The position numbers and the translations under genes were made by a program. Source: Volutella citrinella (lineage: Eukaryota > Ascomycota > Sordariomycetes > Hypocreales > Nectriaceae). From it: a DNA stretch of 64,000 bases. Shown here in pieces: positions 1 to 12,158 of this stretch (position 1 is the first letter of the stretch; each line of letters starts with the position of its first letter). Location: NCBI GenBank assembly GCA_034401135.1, contig JAWZSP010000016.1:1-64000 (forward strand), given 5' to 3'. Below the pieces are notes generated by a model, which saw only the letters and a program-made list of their open reading frames with translations, was not told the DNA's origin and searched no databases.

Positions 1-250
1 AAAATTCTTTATATTTGCTTTAGTTTACTTATTATTAGATTTAGAAATTTTAGTGATTTACCCTTATGGTATGAGCGTATACGATAATGGTATATATGGA
101 TTAATTGTTGTACTTATATTTATAGGTATAATTACCGCCGGGTTTGTATTTGAACTAGGTAAAGGGGCATTAAAAATTGATAGTAGACAATCTAGTAATT
201 ATTTTTACAAATCAAAAAAATTTATTAATATGTTCAGTGAACATAAATAA
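1..250 (+). CDS. nad3: NADH dehydrogenase subunit 3, C-terminal part (cut by window start)
   Basis: This is the last 82 codons of nad3, with codon phase starting at base 2 and a TAA at 248-250. The protein is a small membrane subunit of complex I in the inner mitochondrial membrane. The visible part carries the conserved LLLDLEIL segment of the family. The 5' end is missing only because the window opens inside the gene; the intact copy is at 37480-37893. Confidence 0.95.
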   Translation, partial: KFFIFALVYLLLDLEILVIYPYGMSVYDNGIYGLIVVLIFIGIITAGFVFELGKGALKIDSRQSSNYFYKSKKFINMFSEHK

Positions 251-466
251 TTTATAATTAAATCAACAGATTACTTAGAGTAAATCGTTAGGAAATATGT
301 ACTATATACATATTGGTCCGCTAAATCTAGCATTAACATAATTCGTGAATTTTATATTCTAACCCCAGTTTGTCTCATTAAGCAAGATATATAGACTGGT
401 CAGTAACAGGGAGTTAATCATTCATTATTGAAAAAATGTAAGTTCCCAATTCAGCTTTTTTTTTAA

Positions 467-700
<234 letters not shown>

Positions 701-1014
701 TTAATAAGTTACGTATTATATTTTGACTATTTATCTATTTGTATTTATATATTTTAGTTAAATATATGAACAAATTCTTACTATAGTTTATATAGTTTAT
801 CTTGATTTCACTACGATATTTTTATATTCTTAGATAAATAAAAAAAAATGTAAAAAAAAATAAAAGTACATATATTGAAAGCAGCTATATAGCTAATATT
901 ATGTACTTTTAGGTTTACGATCGTCACAATTCTATTATAATATTTATTAAACTAATTCTAACAGGAAAGCGTAGTAAATTTATAATTAGAAATTTTATTT
1001 CAAATTATATACAA
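701..1014 (+). other. Noncoding spacer atp9-cox2
   Basis: This A+T-rich spacer of 314 bp shows no ORF or tRNA. It has A-runs near 840-865 and no other structure I can support. Confidence 0.6.
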
Positions 1015-1779
1015 ATGAAAAATTTATTTAATACAATTTGTGCAAACTATGCACTTAATTTTGATGCACCTTTACCTTGAGGTATCTACTTCCAAGATAG
1101 TGCTACTCCACAAATGGAAGGATTAGTGGAACTTCATGATAATATTATGTATTATTTAGTGTTAATTTTATTCGCCGTAAGTTGAATATTATTTTCTATA
1201 ATAAGAAACTTTGCACACAATAAAACACAAATATCACATAAATACTTAAATCATGGAACTTTAATTGAATTAATATGAACTATAACACCAGCTGTTATAT
1301 TAATATTAATTGCTTTCCCTTCATTCAAATTATTATATTTAATGGATGAAGTTAATGACCCATCTATGACTATTTTAGCTGAAGGTCACCAATGATATTG
1401 AAGTTATCAATATCCAGATTTTATAGATTCTAACGAAGAATTTATAGAATTTGATTCTTATATTGTTCCAGATTCTGACTTAGAAGAAGGAGGATTAAGA
1501 ATGTTAGAAGTTGATAATAGAGTTATTGTACCTGAATTAACTCATATTAGATTTGTTATTACAGCAGGAGATGTTATACATTCTTTCGCTGTACCTTCTT
1601 TAGGTATAAAATGTGATGCTTACCCAGGTAGATTAAATCAAGTGTCAGTATTTATAAACAGAGAAGGAGTATTCTATGGACAATGTTCAGAAATATGTGG
1701 AATATTACACAGTTCAATGCCTATCGTTATCGAATCTGTAAATATTGATAAATTCGTTCATTGATTATATTCTGTTTAA
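1015..1779 (+). CDS. cox2: Cytochrome c oxidase subunit 2
   Basis: This 254-residue subunit of complex IV accepts electrons from cytochrome c through its binuclear CuA centre. The N-terminus contains the familiar NFDAPLPWG stretch, two membrane helices follow, and the rest is the intermembrane-space cupredoxin domain. CuA ligands are visible: His189, Cys224, Glu226 (backbone), Cys228, His232 and Met235 in the [13 protein letters not shown] motif. Tryptophans are all encoded by TGA, for example at 1762-1764 near the C-terminus, so a standard-code reading would wrongly truncate it. There is no intron. trnR(acg) and nad4L follow. Confidence 0.97.
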
Positions 1780-1917
1780 TCCATGGTATGCATCTAAATA
1801 TTAAATATATATTCAATACAAAATTGTTATGTATACTAATAAAGATTACCATACAAGCATGTGTAATTAAACTAGAATTAAGATAGAGTTATACGAAAAA
1901 TGGAATATGCTTTACTT

Positions 1918-1943
1918 GAAGTAGTTTAACGTTAAACTACTTC
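1918..1943. repeat. Perfect 26-bp palindrome in cox2-trnR spacer
   Basis: The left arm GAAGTAGTTTAAC (1918-1930) is followed with no loop by its exact reverse complement (1931-1943). A GCAAGC stretch follows directly. It could form a cruciform or RNA hairpin between cox2 and trnR. Confidence 0.85.
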
Positions 1944-1995
1944 GCAAGCTATATTTTTCAATAGCCTAAGTTATAATTTTATATATTATAGCTAA

Positions 1996-2066
1996 GGGAT
2001 ATTAGTTTAAAGGTAAAACACGATGTTACGGCCATCATAATTGTAGTTCAAATCTACAATATCTCT
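1996..2066 (+). tRNA. trnR(acg): tRNA-Arg (anticodon ACG)
   Basis: A cloverleaf folds with acceptor GGGATAT/ATATCTC, T-arm loop TTCAAAT and anticodon loop TTACGGC, giving ACG (CGN arginine codons). The outermost anticodon-stem pair is C-A. The position between cox2 and nad4L is the one known from related fungi. Confidence 0.9.
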
Positions 2067-2279
2067 AGTATAGTTAAACTATACTAATAAAAATCAGGAA
2101 ATTTTTTTTACTTATATACTATAAATTATATAATTCGCTTATAATAACTTGCAAATAATAAAACAACTTGCGCAATACGCAATGCGTAACGCGTAGCTGT
2201 AAAATGGGCCAAGTTTGTTTATAAGTAAATAAGAAGCCTGTATCGAATAATTAGAAGTTTTAGTAGCAAAGCTCGAATC

Positions 2280-2549
2280 ATGAATTTAACTTTAGTACTT
2301 TTTTTAATAGGAATCTTAGGGTTCGTATTTAATAGAAAAAATATTATATTAATGCTTATTTCTATAGAAATAATGCTATTATCTATTACATTCTTAATAT
2401 TGGTAAGTTCTGTTAATATCGATGATATTATCGGACAAACATATGCTATATATATTATAGTTGTTGCAGGAGCAGAATCTGCTATAGGTTTAGCTATTTT
2501 AGTAGCTTTTTATAGATTAAGAGGAAGTATTGCAATAGAATATAAATAA
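2280..2549 (+). CDS. nad4L: NADH dehydrogenase subunit 4L
   Basis: The 89-residue protein is a three-helix membrane subunit of complex I, in the family of bacterial NuoK. The segment [19 protein letters not shown] holds the conserved membrane glutamate of the third helix. It starts at the ATG at 2280 and its TAA shares its last A with the ATG of nad5 (TAATG, 2547-2551), a one-base overlap that is typical of this gene pair in ascomycetes and implies joint transcription and coupled translation. Confidence 0.96.
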   Translation: MNLTLVLFLIGILGFVFNRKNIILMLISIEIMLLSITFLILVSSVNIDDIIGQTYAIYIIVVAGAESAIGLAILVAFYRLRGSIAIEYK

Positions 2550-4540
2550 TGTATTTAAGTATAATTATATTACCTTTATTAGGTTCAATAGTATCCGGTT
2601 TTTTTGGTAGAAAAGTCGGTGTAACAGGTAGTCGTATTTTAGGTTGTTTAAGTATATTAACAACTACAATATTGGCTATAGTTAGTTTTTTTGAAGTAGG
2701 ATTTAATAATAATCCTATTTCAATAAATTTATTTAAATGATTAGATAACGAATCATTTAATATGGTATGAAACTTTCAATTTGATAGTTTAACAGTTTCA
2801 ATGTTAATACCTGTATTAATAATTAGTTCTTTAGTTCATTTTTATTCAATAGGGTATATGAGTCATGATCCTCACAATCAAAGATTCTTCAGTTATTTAA
2901 GTTTATTTACTTTTATGATGATAATTTTAGTAACAGGTAATAATTACTTATTAATGTTTGTAGGATGAGAAGGTGTTGGAGTTTGTTCATATTTATTAGT
3001 TAGTTTCTGATTCACTAGAATAGCTGCTAATCAAAGTTCTCTGTCTGCTTTCTTAACTAATAGAGTTGGGGATGCTTTCTTAATGATAGGAATGTTTATT
3101 ATATTATGATCTTTAGGAAATTTAGATTATAGCGTAGTGTTTTCATTAGCTCCCTATATTAATGAAAATGTTATTACTATTATAGGTATATGTTTATTAA
3201 TAGGAGCTATGGCAAAAAGTTCTCAAGTAGGTTTACATATATGATTACCTATGGCTATGGAAGGACCTACACCTGTCTCTGCGTTAATACACGCAGCTAC
3301 AATGGTTACTGCTGGAGTATATTTATTAATACGTTCATCTCCGTTAATAGAATACAGTTCAACAGTATTATTAATATGTCTATGATTAGGTGCTATTACA
3401 ACTGTATTTAGTTCTCTTATAGGATTATTCCAACAAGATATTAAGAAAATTATTGCTTATTCTACTATGAGTCAACTAGGTATGATGGTGATAGCTATAG
3501 GTTTATCTTCTTATAATGTTGCTTTATTCCATTTAATAAATCACGCCTTCTATAAAGGATTATTATTCTTAGGGGCTGGGGCTGTAATACACGCAGTAGC
3601 AGATAATCAAGATTTAAGAAAATATGGTGGATTAATCTCATTCTTACCTTTAACTTATTCTGTTATATTAATAGCTAGTCTTAGCTTAGTAGCTTTCCCA
3701 TTTATGACAGGATTTTATAGTAAAGATTTTATATTAGAATCTGCATATGGTCAATATCATTTTAGTAGTATAAACGTTTATGTTATTGCTGTAATAGGTG
3801 CTATATTTACAACATTGTATTCTGTTAAAGTTATTTATTTAACTTTCTTGACTAGCCCTAATGGTCCTGTAAATTCATACAGAAATGCTCATGAAAGTGA
3901 TATATTTATTAGCTTACCTTTAGTAGTATTAGCTATTTTCTCTATATACTTTGGTTATATAACTAGAGATATATTTATAGGTTTAGGATCAGGATTCTTT
4001 ACAGATAATAGTATATTTATCCACCCTGTTCATGAAATAATGATTGATACAGAATTTGGTGTACCTACTATATTCAAATTAATACCGTTTATATTGACAG
4101 TTTCATTTTCAGCATTAGCTATTATATATTCAGAATTTATGCCTAATTTGGTATCTAATTTTAAATTGTCAAATTTAGGTTATTATATATATGGTTTTTT
4201 CAACCAACGTTTCTTAGTAGAATTCTTCTATAATAAATATATAGTTAATTCAGTATTAGAAATAGGAGGTCAAACTACAAAAGTTTTAGATAAAGGTAGT
4301 ATAGAATCAGTAGGTCCTTACGGGTTTGGTGTACTATTAACTAAATCAAGTAAGTTAATTTCTAGTTTAAGTAATGGAATTGTAACTAACTACGCCCTTT
4401 ATATATTAATTGGAGTTTGTTTCTACTTATCTATATTTACTTTTGTACCTGTAGTTTCAGATACAGTAAATTCTATTACAATATCATGTATTGCGATATT
4501 ATTACTTCTAAATGTAAATACAAATACTAAAAATAATTAA
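2549..4540 (+). CDS. nad5: NADH dehydrogenase subunit 5
   Basis: This 663-residue subunit is the largest antiporter-like membrane subunit of complex I (NuoL family) and takes part in proton pumping. The core motifs [18 protein letters not shown] and [20 protein letters not shown] are present, along with the long C-terminal amphipathic helix region. Nine or so TGA tryptophan codons interrupt a standard-code reading. It begins inside the nad4L stop codon and has no intron, although nad5 is a common intron host in relatives. Confidence 0.97.
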
Positions 4541-4931
4541 AGTAGAGTGGCCAGGGGGCTGGCTATCGAGGGAATATTATATAGTATATTACACTAATTT
4601 TAATATAATTAATATATTAAACTAAAAAAATATGCCATACATTGATAGTATAATTAAATCTGCAAGATTTAATCTAGTGAAGGCGAAGTGCGAAGCGTAG
4701 CTTCACGTATATTTTAAAATCTCATTAGCCCTAAGGGCTAGCTTATTTATTGTAAGCTATTTAGTTAAAATCTAAAATGAGATAAGATTATATTAATAGT
4801 ATTGTAAATTTTACAGTTTAAGCGCATGCGCTAATTTTAAATAATTATATGTATTTTAATTTTTGTCCATTTTATGTTTAAAAATCATGAATAAATATAT
4901 TTATATTATCCTTTTAAATAAAAATACCCAT
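4541..4931 (+). other. Noncoding spacer nad5-cob with GC-rich palindromes
   Basis: This 391-bp spacer holds several short inverted repeats that stand out from the A+T background: GTGAAG...CTTCAC around 4677-4706, TAGCCC-TAA-GGGCTA around 4728-4742, and the perfect palindrome AGCGCATGCGCT at about 4821-4832. No tRNA or convincing ORF is seen. The ATG at 4887 is in frame with cob and could extend it by 15 codons. Confidence 0.65.
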
Positions 4932-6098
4932 ATGAGAATATTTAAAAATCATCCTTTATTAAAATTAATGAATTCATATGTTGTTGACGCATCACAACCA
5001 AGTAACATTAATTATTTATGAAATTTCGGATCTTTATTATTAGTTTGTTTAATAATACAAATAGTTACAGGTGTAACTTTAGCTATGCATTATAACCCTT
5101 CTGTAGCAGAAGCCTTTAATTCTGTAGAACATATTATGCGTGATGTAAATAACGGGTGATTAGTTCGTTACTTACATAGTAATACTGCTTCAGCTTTCTT
5201 CTTCTTAGTTTACTTACACATGGGGAGAGGTATATACTATGCTTCTTACAGAGCTCCAAGATCATTAACATGAGTTTTAGGAGTAATAATCTTCTTAGTT
5301 ATGATTATAACAGGTTTCCTGGGTTATGTTCTTCCTTACGGGCAAATGTCATTATGAGGTGCTACTGTTATTACTAACCTTATAAGTGCTGTACCTTGAA
5401 TTGGACAAGATATAGTTGAATTTATTTGAGGAGGTTTCTCAGTTAATAATGCGACTTTAAACAGATTCTTTGCTTTACATTTCGTATTGCCTTTTGTATT
5501 AGTTGCATTAGTTTTAATGCATATCATAGCATTACATGATACAGCTGGATCAAGTAACCCATTAGGTGTACCAGTATATTATGACAGAGTACCTATGGCT
5601 CCTTATTTCTTATTTAAAGATTTAATCACTATATTTATCTTCTTCTTTGTTTTAGGTATCTTCGTATTCTTCTACCCTAATTTATTAGGTGATACAGATA
5701 ACTATATAATGGCTAACCCTATGCAAACTCCACCTGCTATAGTACCAGAATGATACTTATTACCTTTCTATGCTATTTTAAGATCTATTCCTAATAAATT
5801 ATTAGGAGTTGTAGCTATGGTGGCTGCTATTTTAATAATAATGGCTTTACCTTTAACAGATCTAGGTTCAACTAAAGGTTTACAATTCAGACCTTTAAGT
5901 AAAATAGCATTCTACGTATTCTTAGTGAATTTTTTAATGTTAATGCAATTAGGAGCTAAACATGTTGAAACTCCATTTATAGAATTAGGACAAATAAGTA
6001 CTGCTTTATATTTCGCACACTTCTTGGTTATATTACCTGGTATTAGTATATTAGAAAATACTCTAATAGATTTAGATTTAGAAAAAAAAGATATATAA
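4932..6098 (+). CDS. cob: Cytochrome b
   Basis: This 388-residue protein is the catalytic membrane core of complex III and carries both quinone sites and hemes bL and bH. Axial histidines are visible as two pairs spaced 14 residues apart: His82/His96 and His183/His197. The [16 protein letters not shown] segment (Qo-site PEWY motif) is intact. I chose the ATG at 4932 because [16 protein letters not shown] matches the usual fungal N-terminus; an in-frame ATG at 4887 would add [15 protein letters not shown]. The gene is uninterrupted, which is unusual because cob often carries several introns in relatives. Confidence 0.97.
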
Positions 6099-6313
6099 TA
6101 TCTATAAAGTTTATAGAACATATAATATAAAATATAAAGAATATGTGTTAGATAATAACGCGATCTAGCTTAGCTTAGTTCGGGTTTAATGCTTTATGCT
6201 TTGCATTTTGCATCCGCATATTTTGTTCCAAAATTAGAATGTTTTATAAAGACTACTATTATGTAGCTTGTGAAAATTAAGACAAAATCTCTTTGTATAA
6301 ATTTTCATTACTA

Positions 6314-6388
6314 AAGATTATGTATGTAAACGGTTTTACACGATGATTGCAGATCATTTGCTTGAGGTTCAATTCCTCCTTAATCTTA
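6314..6388 (+). tRNA. trnC(gca): tRNA-Cys (anticodon GCA)
   Basis: Acceptor AAGATTA/TAATCTT and anticodon loop TTGCAGA give GCA. It lies between cob and cox1, its standard position in this gene order. Confidence 0.88.
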
Positions 6389-7292
6389 ATAAACCTAACT
6401 TTATTTGATATAAGCTTATTAGTATAAAAGAAGTTTAATAAAACCTCTGGGCAGTATAAATTTATGGTACGTTATGGAACGCAAGCTTATCTTTAAGTGA
6501 GTTTATGCACCCTAAAGTTACCAATAAATTGCTGATCATTTACCTTAACTAATATTTGTGAATATAAATAAGTTTTTAATTAAATATAAATAATTTATAT
6601 AATTAGATAGGCTTAAATGTCCTATTATATGTAGTGAATAATATATTCCCGCCGGAGTCCCAAGTCCTACTATATAATTTAATGCTATGTGATATAATAC
6701 ACTATTAGCATCAAATTTAGCTTATGAAGGATATTTCATCCTAAAAAGCTAAATTAACTTAACAAAATTAGCTAGTTAAGGGAGAAGGAAATACATACCA
6801 TTTATCTAGCTAAATTTTTAGGTAGTAAACTATAAATGTTTAATTACAGAAGTCAAAGTATGACTATTTTTATTTAAAATAATATGACAGTACTGCAGAT
6901 ATGTATTATTTTTATTCATAATTCGTGGAATTTATTCCTAAGCTTATAAGCAGCTTACAGCTTATAGGTAAGATATTATATAAATAGGGGGTTAAATATT
7001 ATTTATAAAATATACATATGTTAATCTATGGATATTTATTATTTACCGTCTACCTCGATTTACTCATCTTACCTCCATATCGCCTAATATAAGAATCAGT
7101 ATTAAATTAATAGCTGGTATACTGAATTTAAGCAGTAGCATAGATTCGCTCTGTATACCAGATAACCCTAAATTATTATATGAGAATATCATTTAATAAA
7201 ATTACAATAAGAAATATATACTTATATAGTACTAAATTTTTTAAACTTTGTCTTTGGACAATACAGTTTCTAACCTTAACTTAAAATCTCAA
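6389..7292 (+). other. Long noncoding spacer trnC-cox1
   Basis: This is the longest spacer of the unit (904 bp) and is A+T-rich with scattered GC islands. An inverted repeat CTGGTATAC (7114-7122) / GTATACCAG (7153-7161) and repeated AGCTTATA segments around 6950-6980 are visible. I found no tRNA, no RNase P RNA signature and no convincing ORF. It probably carries the cox1 5' leader; an open in-frame stretch without ATG runs from 7245 into cox1. Confidence 0.6.
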
Positions 7293-8885
<1,593 letters not shown>

Positions 8886-9075
8886 TTTTTATATAATATA
8901 CTAAATAAATATTTATTTAGCTACTTAAATAGATCTTAATAAAAGTTCTATAATTCAGACGTAAGCCCGATAAAAATATAAAATATTATAGTTTAGCCTT
9001 CTCCCTTAAATTATGACAGTTTACCTCTATAGGTACAACCCTGATATATAATTATTGTTGAGTATCCTTATACTA

Positions 9076-9146
9076 GTCTCATTAGCTCAATGGTAGAGCA
9101 GAATACTTCTAATATTTAGATCCTAGTTCGAATCTGGGATGAGATA
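9076..9146 (+). tRNA. trnR(tct): tRNA-Arg (anticodon TCT)
   Basis: Acceptor GTCTCAT/ATGAGAT, D-arm GCTC...GAGC and anticodon loop CTTCTAA give TCT, which reads the AGA codons that dominate arginine usage here. It lies between cox1 and nad1 as in related genomes. Confidence 0.92.
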
Positions 9147-9621
9147 GCAAATAATATTTAGTCTATTAACAATGTTTTTGGCTACTTTTCTAAAACAGTC
9201 TTAATGTTTGATACTTTAATGGAAAAACCACTAAACTTACTTAGATTTGTTGTCATTGTTTTTCATGTAAAATCATATAGAAATTAAGAAAATTCTTAAT
9301 ACTATACTATAAATTGCGCCGTTAGTTCACTCTATATAAGTGCCGTAAGTCCGCTTCATCTTATACATATCTCCCAGAATACTTTGGTATTTGTGTTAGC
9401 TTCTAGCCGGTTCTCCGACATGGATACCTGTATGCTGTCATGTATGTACAATCATGCGTTAGCATAAGCTAAGATATGAAATTTTTTATAACCCTTAAGG
9501 ATTATAATTTTTTATTGGTATTGATGTACTATAATTAAGGCAATTAGTATATACATTAGTATATACATTAGTATACCATTAACAAGAATTGATTTAGGGG
9601 CGGGCCGTAGGCTCGCTCTAC
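9147..9621 (+). other. Noncoding spacer trnR-orf172
   Basis: This 475-bp spacer has a short tandem repeat of the 12-mer ATTAGTATATAC (two full copies plus a partial, 9543-9577) and a small GC-rich island around 9599-9619. No tRNA or gene is recognised. Confidence 0.6.
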
Positions 9622-9668
9622 ACATTAAAGTATTATTAATGTTATTAGATTGCATAGGGACTATATGT
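9622..9668 (+). repeat. 47-bp direct repeat, left copy (flanks orf172)
   Basis: This segment recurs at 10162-10208 with a single mismatch (A/G at its seventh base). The two copies lie 540 bp apart and bound orf172; this copy supplies the ORF's possible start codons. Confidence 0.92.
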
Positions 9669-10168
9669 ACATACATACCGATTATTCAAAAAAAAAATTA
9701 ATAGATTATACAATAACTACTATGATCTTATTAAAAACAATTTATAACTATTTGTGTTTAGATGCACCTAAACCTCATAAGTTTACTACTCTAAACTTAA
9801 AAAGCTCTTTAGCTGAAGTAACTGAAATTTCATCTAAAATTAGCGAATTATTACCTCAAATTACTGATTTTATTCATCAATTCAATACTCTTATTAACAC
9901 TAATAGTATTAGTGTTATAACAGACACAATTGGAAATATGGAAATCGAAGGTCCAGCTACTCTGTCTGACGCAGATTTAAATAAAATAGGTAAAAGAATA
10001 GGTATAATAGATCGTTTAATTACTGCTAGGGGTGAACAGATCAGTGATTTAATCCATAAAGGGTTAGAGCTTGAAGCAAAGTTAAAAAAAGAAGATCTTA
10101 ATTATACTTCTCAATTAGTTGAAAAAATTAATGAGTTTAAGAGATTAAAATTATCTTATAAACATTAG
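9650..10168 (+). CDS. Unknown accessory ORF, 172 aa, coiled-coil
   Basis: I do not recognise this gene. The open frame runs to TAG at 10166-10168; it could start at TTG 9650 or at the ATG at 9665 (five codons later), both within the left 47-bp repeat. After a short hydrophobic segment comes YLCLDAPKPHKF, which resembles the DAPxP N-terminal motif of Cox2. The rest is predicted to be helical with two heptad-like regions (about residues 48-80 and 113-170, Lys/Glu-rich at the end). There is no LAGLIDADG or GIY-YIG motif, so it is not an obvious homing endonuclease. The stop codon lies in the right repeat, so the repeats enclose the ORF exactly. Confidence 0.55.
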   Translation: MHRDYMYIHTDYSKKKLIDYTITTMILLKTIYNYLCLDAPKPHKFTTLNLKSSLAEVTEISSKISELLPQITDFIHQFNTLINTNSISVITDTIGNMEIEGPATLSDADLNKIGKRIGIIDRLITARGEQISDLIHKGLELEAKLKKEDLNYTSQLVEKINEFKRLKLSYKH

Positions 10169-10208
10169 AGTATTATTAATGTTATTAGATTGCATAGGGA
10201 CTATATGT
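10162..10208 (+). repeat. 47-bp direct repeat, right copy
   Basis: This is the partner of 9622-9668, with one mismatch. It overlaps the TAG stop of orf172. Confidence 0.92.
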
Positions 10209-10410
10209 GTGGACATTGGCTATATAATTTACTAGAGTCACTGCAAATATAATGTGAAAACTATGTAATATGCTATGTATCCCACGCCCTATTTGCAATA
10301 AATTCGGTTAGGTTTGTCATTCTATACATGTAGAGAAAGTCTTTCAGCCTTATAAGTTCTAGGAATGTAAGGCTTTTAATTGAGAATAATATTCTCAATA
10401 AAAAATCATC

Positions 10411-11520
10411 ATGAAATATTCAGCAACTATTATTTCTATAATAGAAACTATAGCATTAATGTTACCTGCTTTACTAGTAGTAGCATATGTTACAGTAGCC
10501 GAAAGAAAAACTATGGCCAGCATGCAAAGAAGATTAGGTCCTAATGCTGTTGGTTATTATGGTTTATTACAAGCATTTGCTGATGCTTTAAAATTAATAT
10601 TAAAAGAATTTGTTGCTCCTACACAAGCTAATTTAATATTATTCTTTTTAGGACCAGTTGTAACTTTAATGTTTGCATTATTAGGGTATGCTGTTATACC
10701 CTATGGTCCCGGTTTATCACTAGGAGATATGGAATTAGGTATATTATATATGTTAGCAGTTTCATCTTTAGCAACTTATGGTATACTACTTGCAGGATGA
10801 AGTGCTAATAGTAAATATGCTTTCTTAGGTTCTTTAAGAAGTACAGCCCAATTAATAGCTTATGAATTAGTATTAAGTTCAGTATTATTAATTATTATAA
10901 TGATAACTAATAGTTTAAATTTAAATATTAATGTTCAATTTCAAAAAATAGTGTGATTAGGTTTACCTCTATTTTGTATATTGATAATATTTTTCATAGG
11001 GTCTGTCGCTGAAACTAATAGAGCTCCTTTTGATTTAGCTGAGGCTGAATCTGAATTAGTTAGTGGATTTATGACAGAACACGCGGCTGTAGTATTCGTA
11101 TTCTTCTTCTTAGCTGAATACGGAAGTATAGTTTTAATGTGTATATTCACTAGTATATTATTTTTAGGAGGTTATTTATTACAATTTGACATTGTATACT
11201 GATTTGATTTATTAAATTATGCTTATGCATATATATTTGATATAAATTGAATAACATCTGCAGATTACTTTAAATTAAGAGGTATTCTTACTAGTTCAGC
11301 CGTAGATGGTTTATTCTATAGTTTAACTTTAGGTGTAAAAAGTTCTATAATGGTATTTATATTTATATGAGTTAGAGCATCATTCCCTAGAATACGTTTT
11401 GACCAATTAATGTCTTTCTGTTGAACTGTATTATTACCTATTTTATTCGCATTTATAATATTAATACCCTGTGTACTATATATATTTGGAATGTCAGTAG
11501 TAAATGTTAATATGTTCTAA
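10411..11520 (+). CDS. nad1: NADH dehydrogenase subunit 1
   Basis: This 369-residue membrane subunit of complex I (NuoH family) helps form the quinone-access channel. The signature [16 protein letters not shown] near the N-terminus and the acidic loop [20 protein letters not shown] are both present. Six TGA codons encode Trp. It has an ATG at 10411 and TAA at 11518-11520 and carries no intron. Confidence 0.97.
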
Positions 11521-11658
11521 AGTATTTTTATGTACTTAAAGTATATAAAAATCAATCTTACATATAAAATCTAAGTAGGGTTTTATTCCTCAGGAGATGA
11601 TATAAGTTAAAATAGAATACAGGCAGACAGATATGTCTGTATTTTTCTATTTTTTTAC

Positions 11659-11673
11659 GGTGGGTTGGGTGGG
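11659..11673 (+). other. G-rich run
   Basis: The run GGTGGGTTGGGTGGG contains three GGG tracts and one GG in DNA that is otherwise very A+T-rich. It could form a two-layer or imperfect G-quadruplex. Confidence 0.6.
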
Positions 11674-11732
11674 TAAAAGATAGCGATGGTATTTTCAATG
11701 CCATTGGTCAGGTAGGTTTTAATTTTTATATT

Positions 11733-11771
11733 GGTGTTTTTACATAAATAGGTAGTTCATGGCATTTTATA
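11733..11771 (-). repeat. 39-nt inverted arm (pairs with 14041-14079)
   Basis: Its reverse complement matches 14041-14079 with two mismatches. Both copies stand just upstream of the 150-bp direct element, so the flank has flipped relative to it. Confidence 0.85.
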
Positions 11772-11782
11772 CCATTATGACG

Positions 11783-11931
11783 AACAATACGGTATAGAGT
11801 AAAAAAGAGGAGTAGGTGGATTCCCTGCCCTTCTTAAAATCATTCATAATCTCTTAGGAGATTGAACATAGTAATATAAATATCATATATATTTATTTTG
11901 CCAATAATCCCTGATATCAAGAAATATACCC
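11783..11931 (+). repeat. 150-bp dispersed element, copy upstream of nad4
   Basis: It aligns at roughly 90% identity over its length with 14089-14238 and ends in a shared stretch through ATCAAGAAATATACCC. The conserved block GGAGTAGGTGGATTCCCTGC and a CTC..AGGAGATTG block suggest a folded RNA or a mobile-element remnant rather than a coding duplication. Confidence 0.85.
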
Positions 11932-12158
11932 GAGTAATTATAAATTACGGATTTTTTTTTGATTTTAAATTTATTAGTTAAGTTTTAAATGTAATTTTCC
12001 CCTCTCCATTATTTTTAATGGAGTTAATTACATTTAATTCCCCCCCCCTCATTATTGCAATACTCCATTATTAATCCCCCTCATTATTAATAATGGAATA
12101 TCAGCCGTGTGACGCATGTGCATAGGTGAAATCTAATTGAATTAATTAAAATAAAAAC

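Larger units (their letters stand above)
11521..12158 (+). other. Structured noncoding spacer nad1-nad4
   Basis: This 638-bp spacer is one of the most structured noncoding stretches of the unit. In order it holds a hairpin CAGACA-GATA-TGTCTG (11624-11639), a G-rich run (11659-11673), an inverted 39-nt arm (11733-11771), a 149-bp repeated element (11783-11931), a hairpin CTCCATT...AATGGAG (12004-12023) and a run of nine C (12040-12048). No ORF or tRNA is recognised. Confidence 0.7.

Noticed and set aside
4887..4931. Upstream in-frame ATG as the cob start
   Set aside because: The protein from 4932 already begins with the usual [12 protein letters not shown] N-terminus; the 15-residue extension has no support.
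5336..5527. Antisense ORFs, for example inside cob (5336-5527, 5912-6121), cox1 (7712-7951), rns (16275-16508) and rnl (21543-21758)
   Set aside because: They are shadows of genes on the other strand, with no family resemblance and no expected strand use; all supported genes lie on the + strand.
6389..7292. Mitochondrial RNase P RNA in the trnC-cox1 spacer
   Set aside because: I looked for the conserved P4-region blocks (GAGGAAAGTC-like and ACAGAAATACGC-like) and found none.
9543..9577. CRISPR-like array of 12-bp repeats
   Set aside because: It is a simple tandem repeat without spacers in mitochondrial DNA; no cas genes exist.
9650..10168. orf172 as a homing endonuclease or intron ORF
   Set aside because: No LAGLIDADG or GIY-YIG motif and no group I/II core around it; it lies between genes and is bounded by direct repeats.
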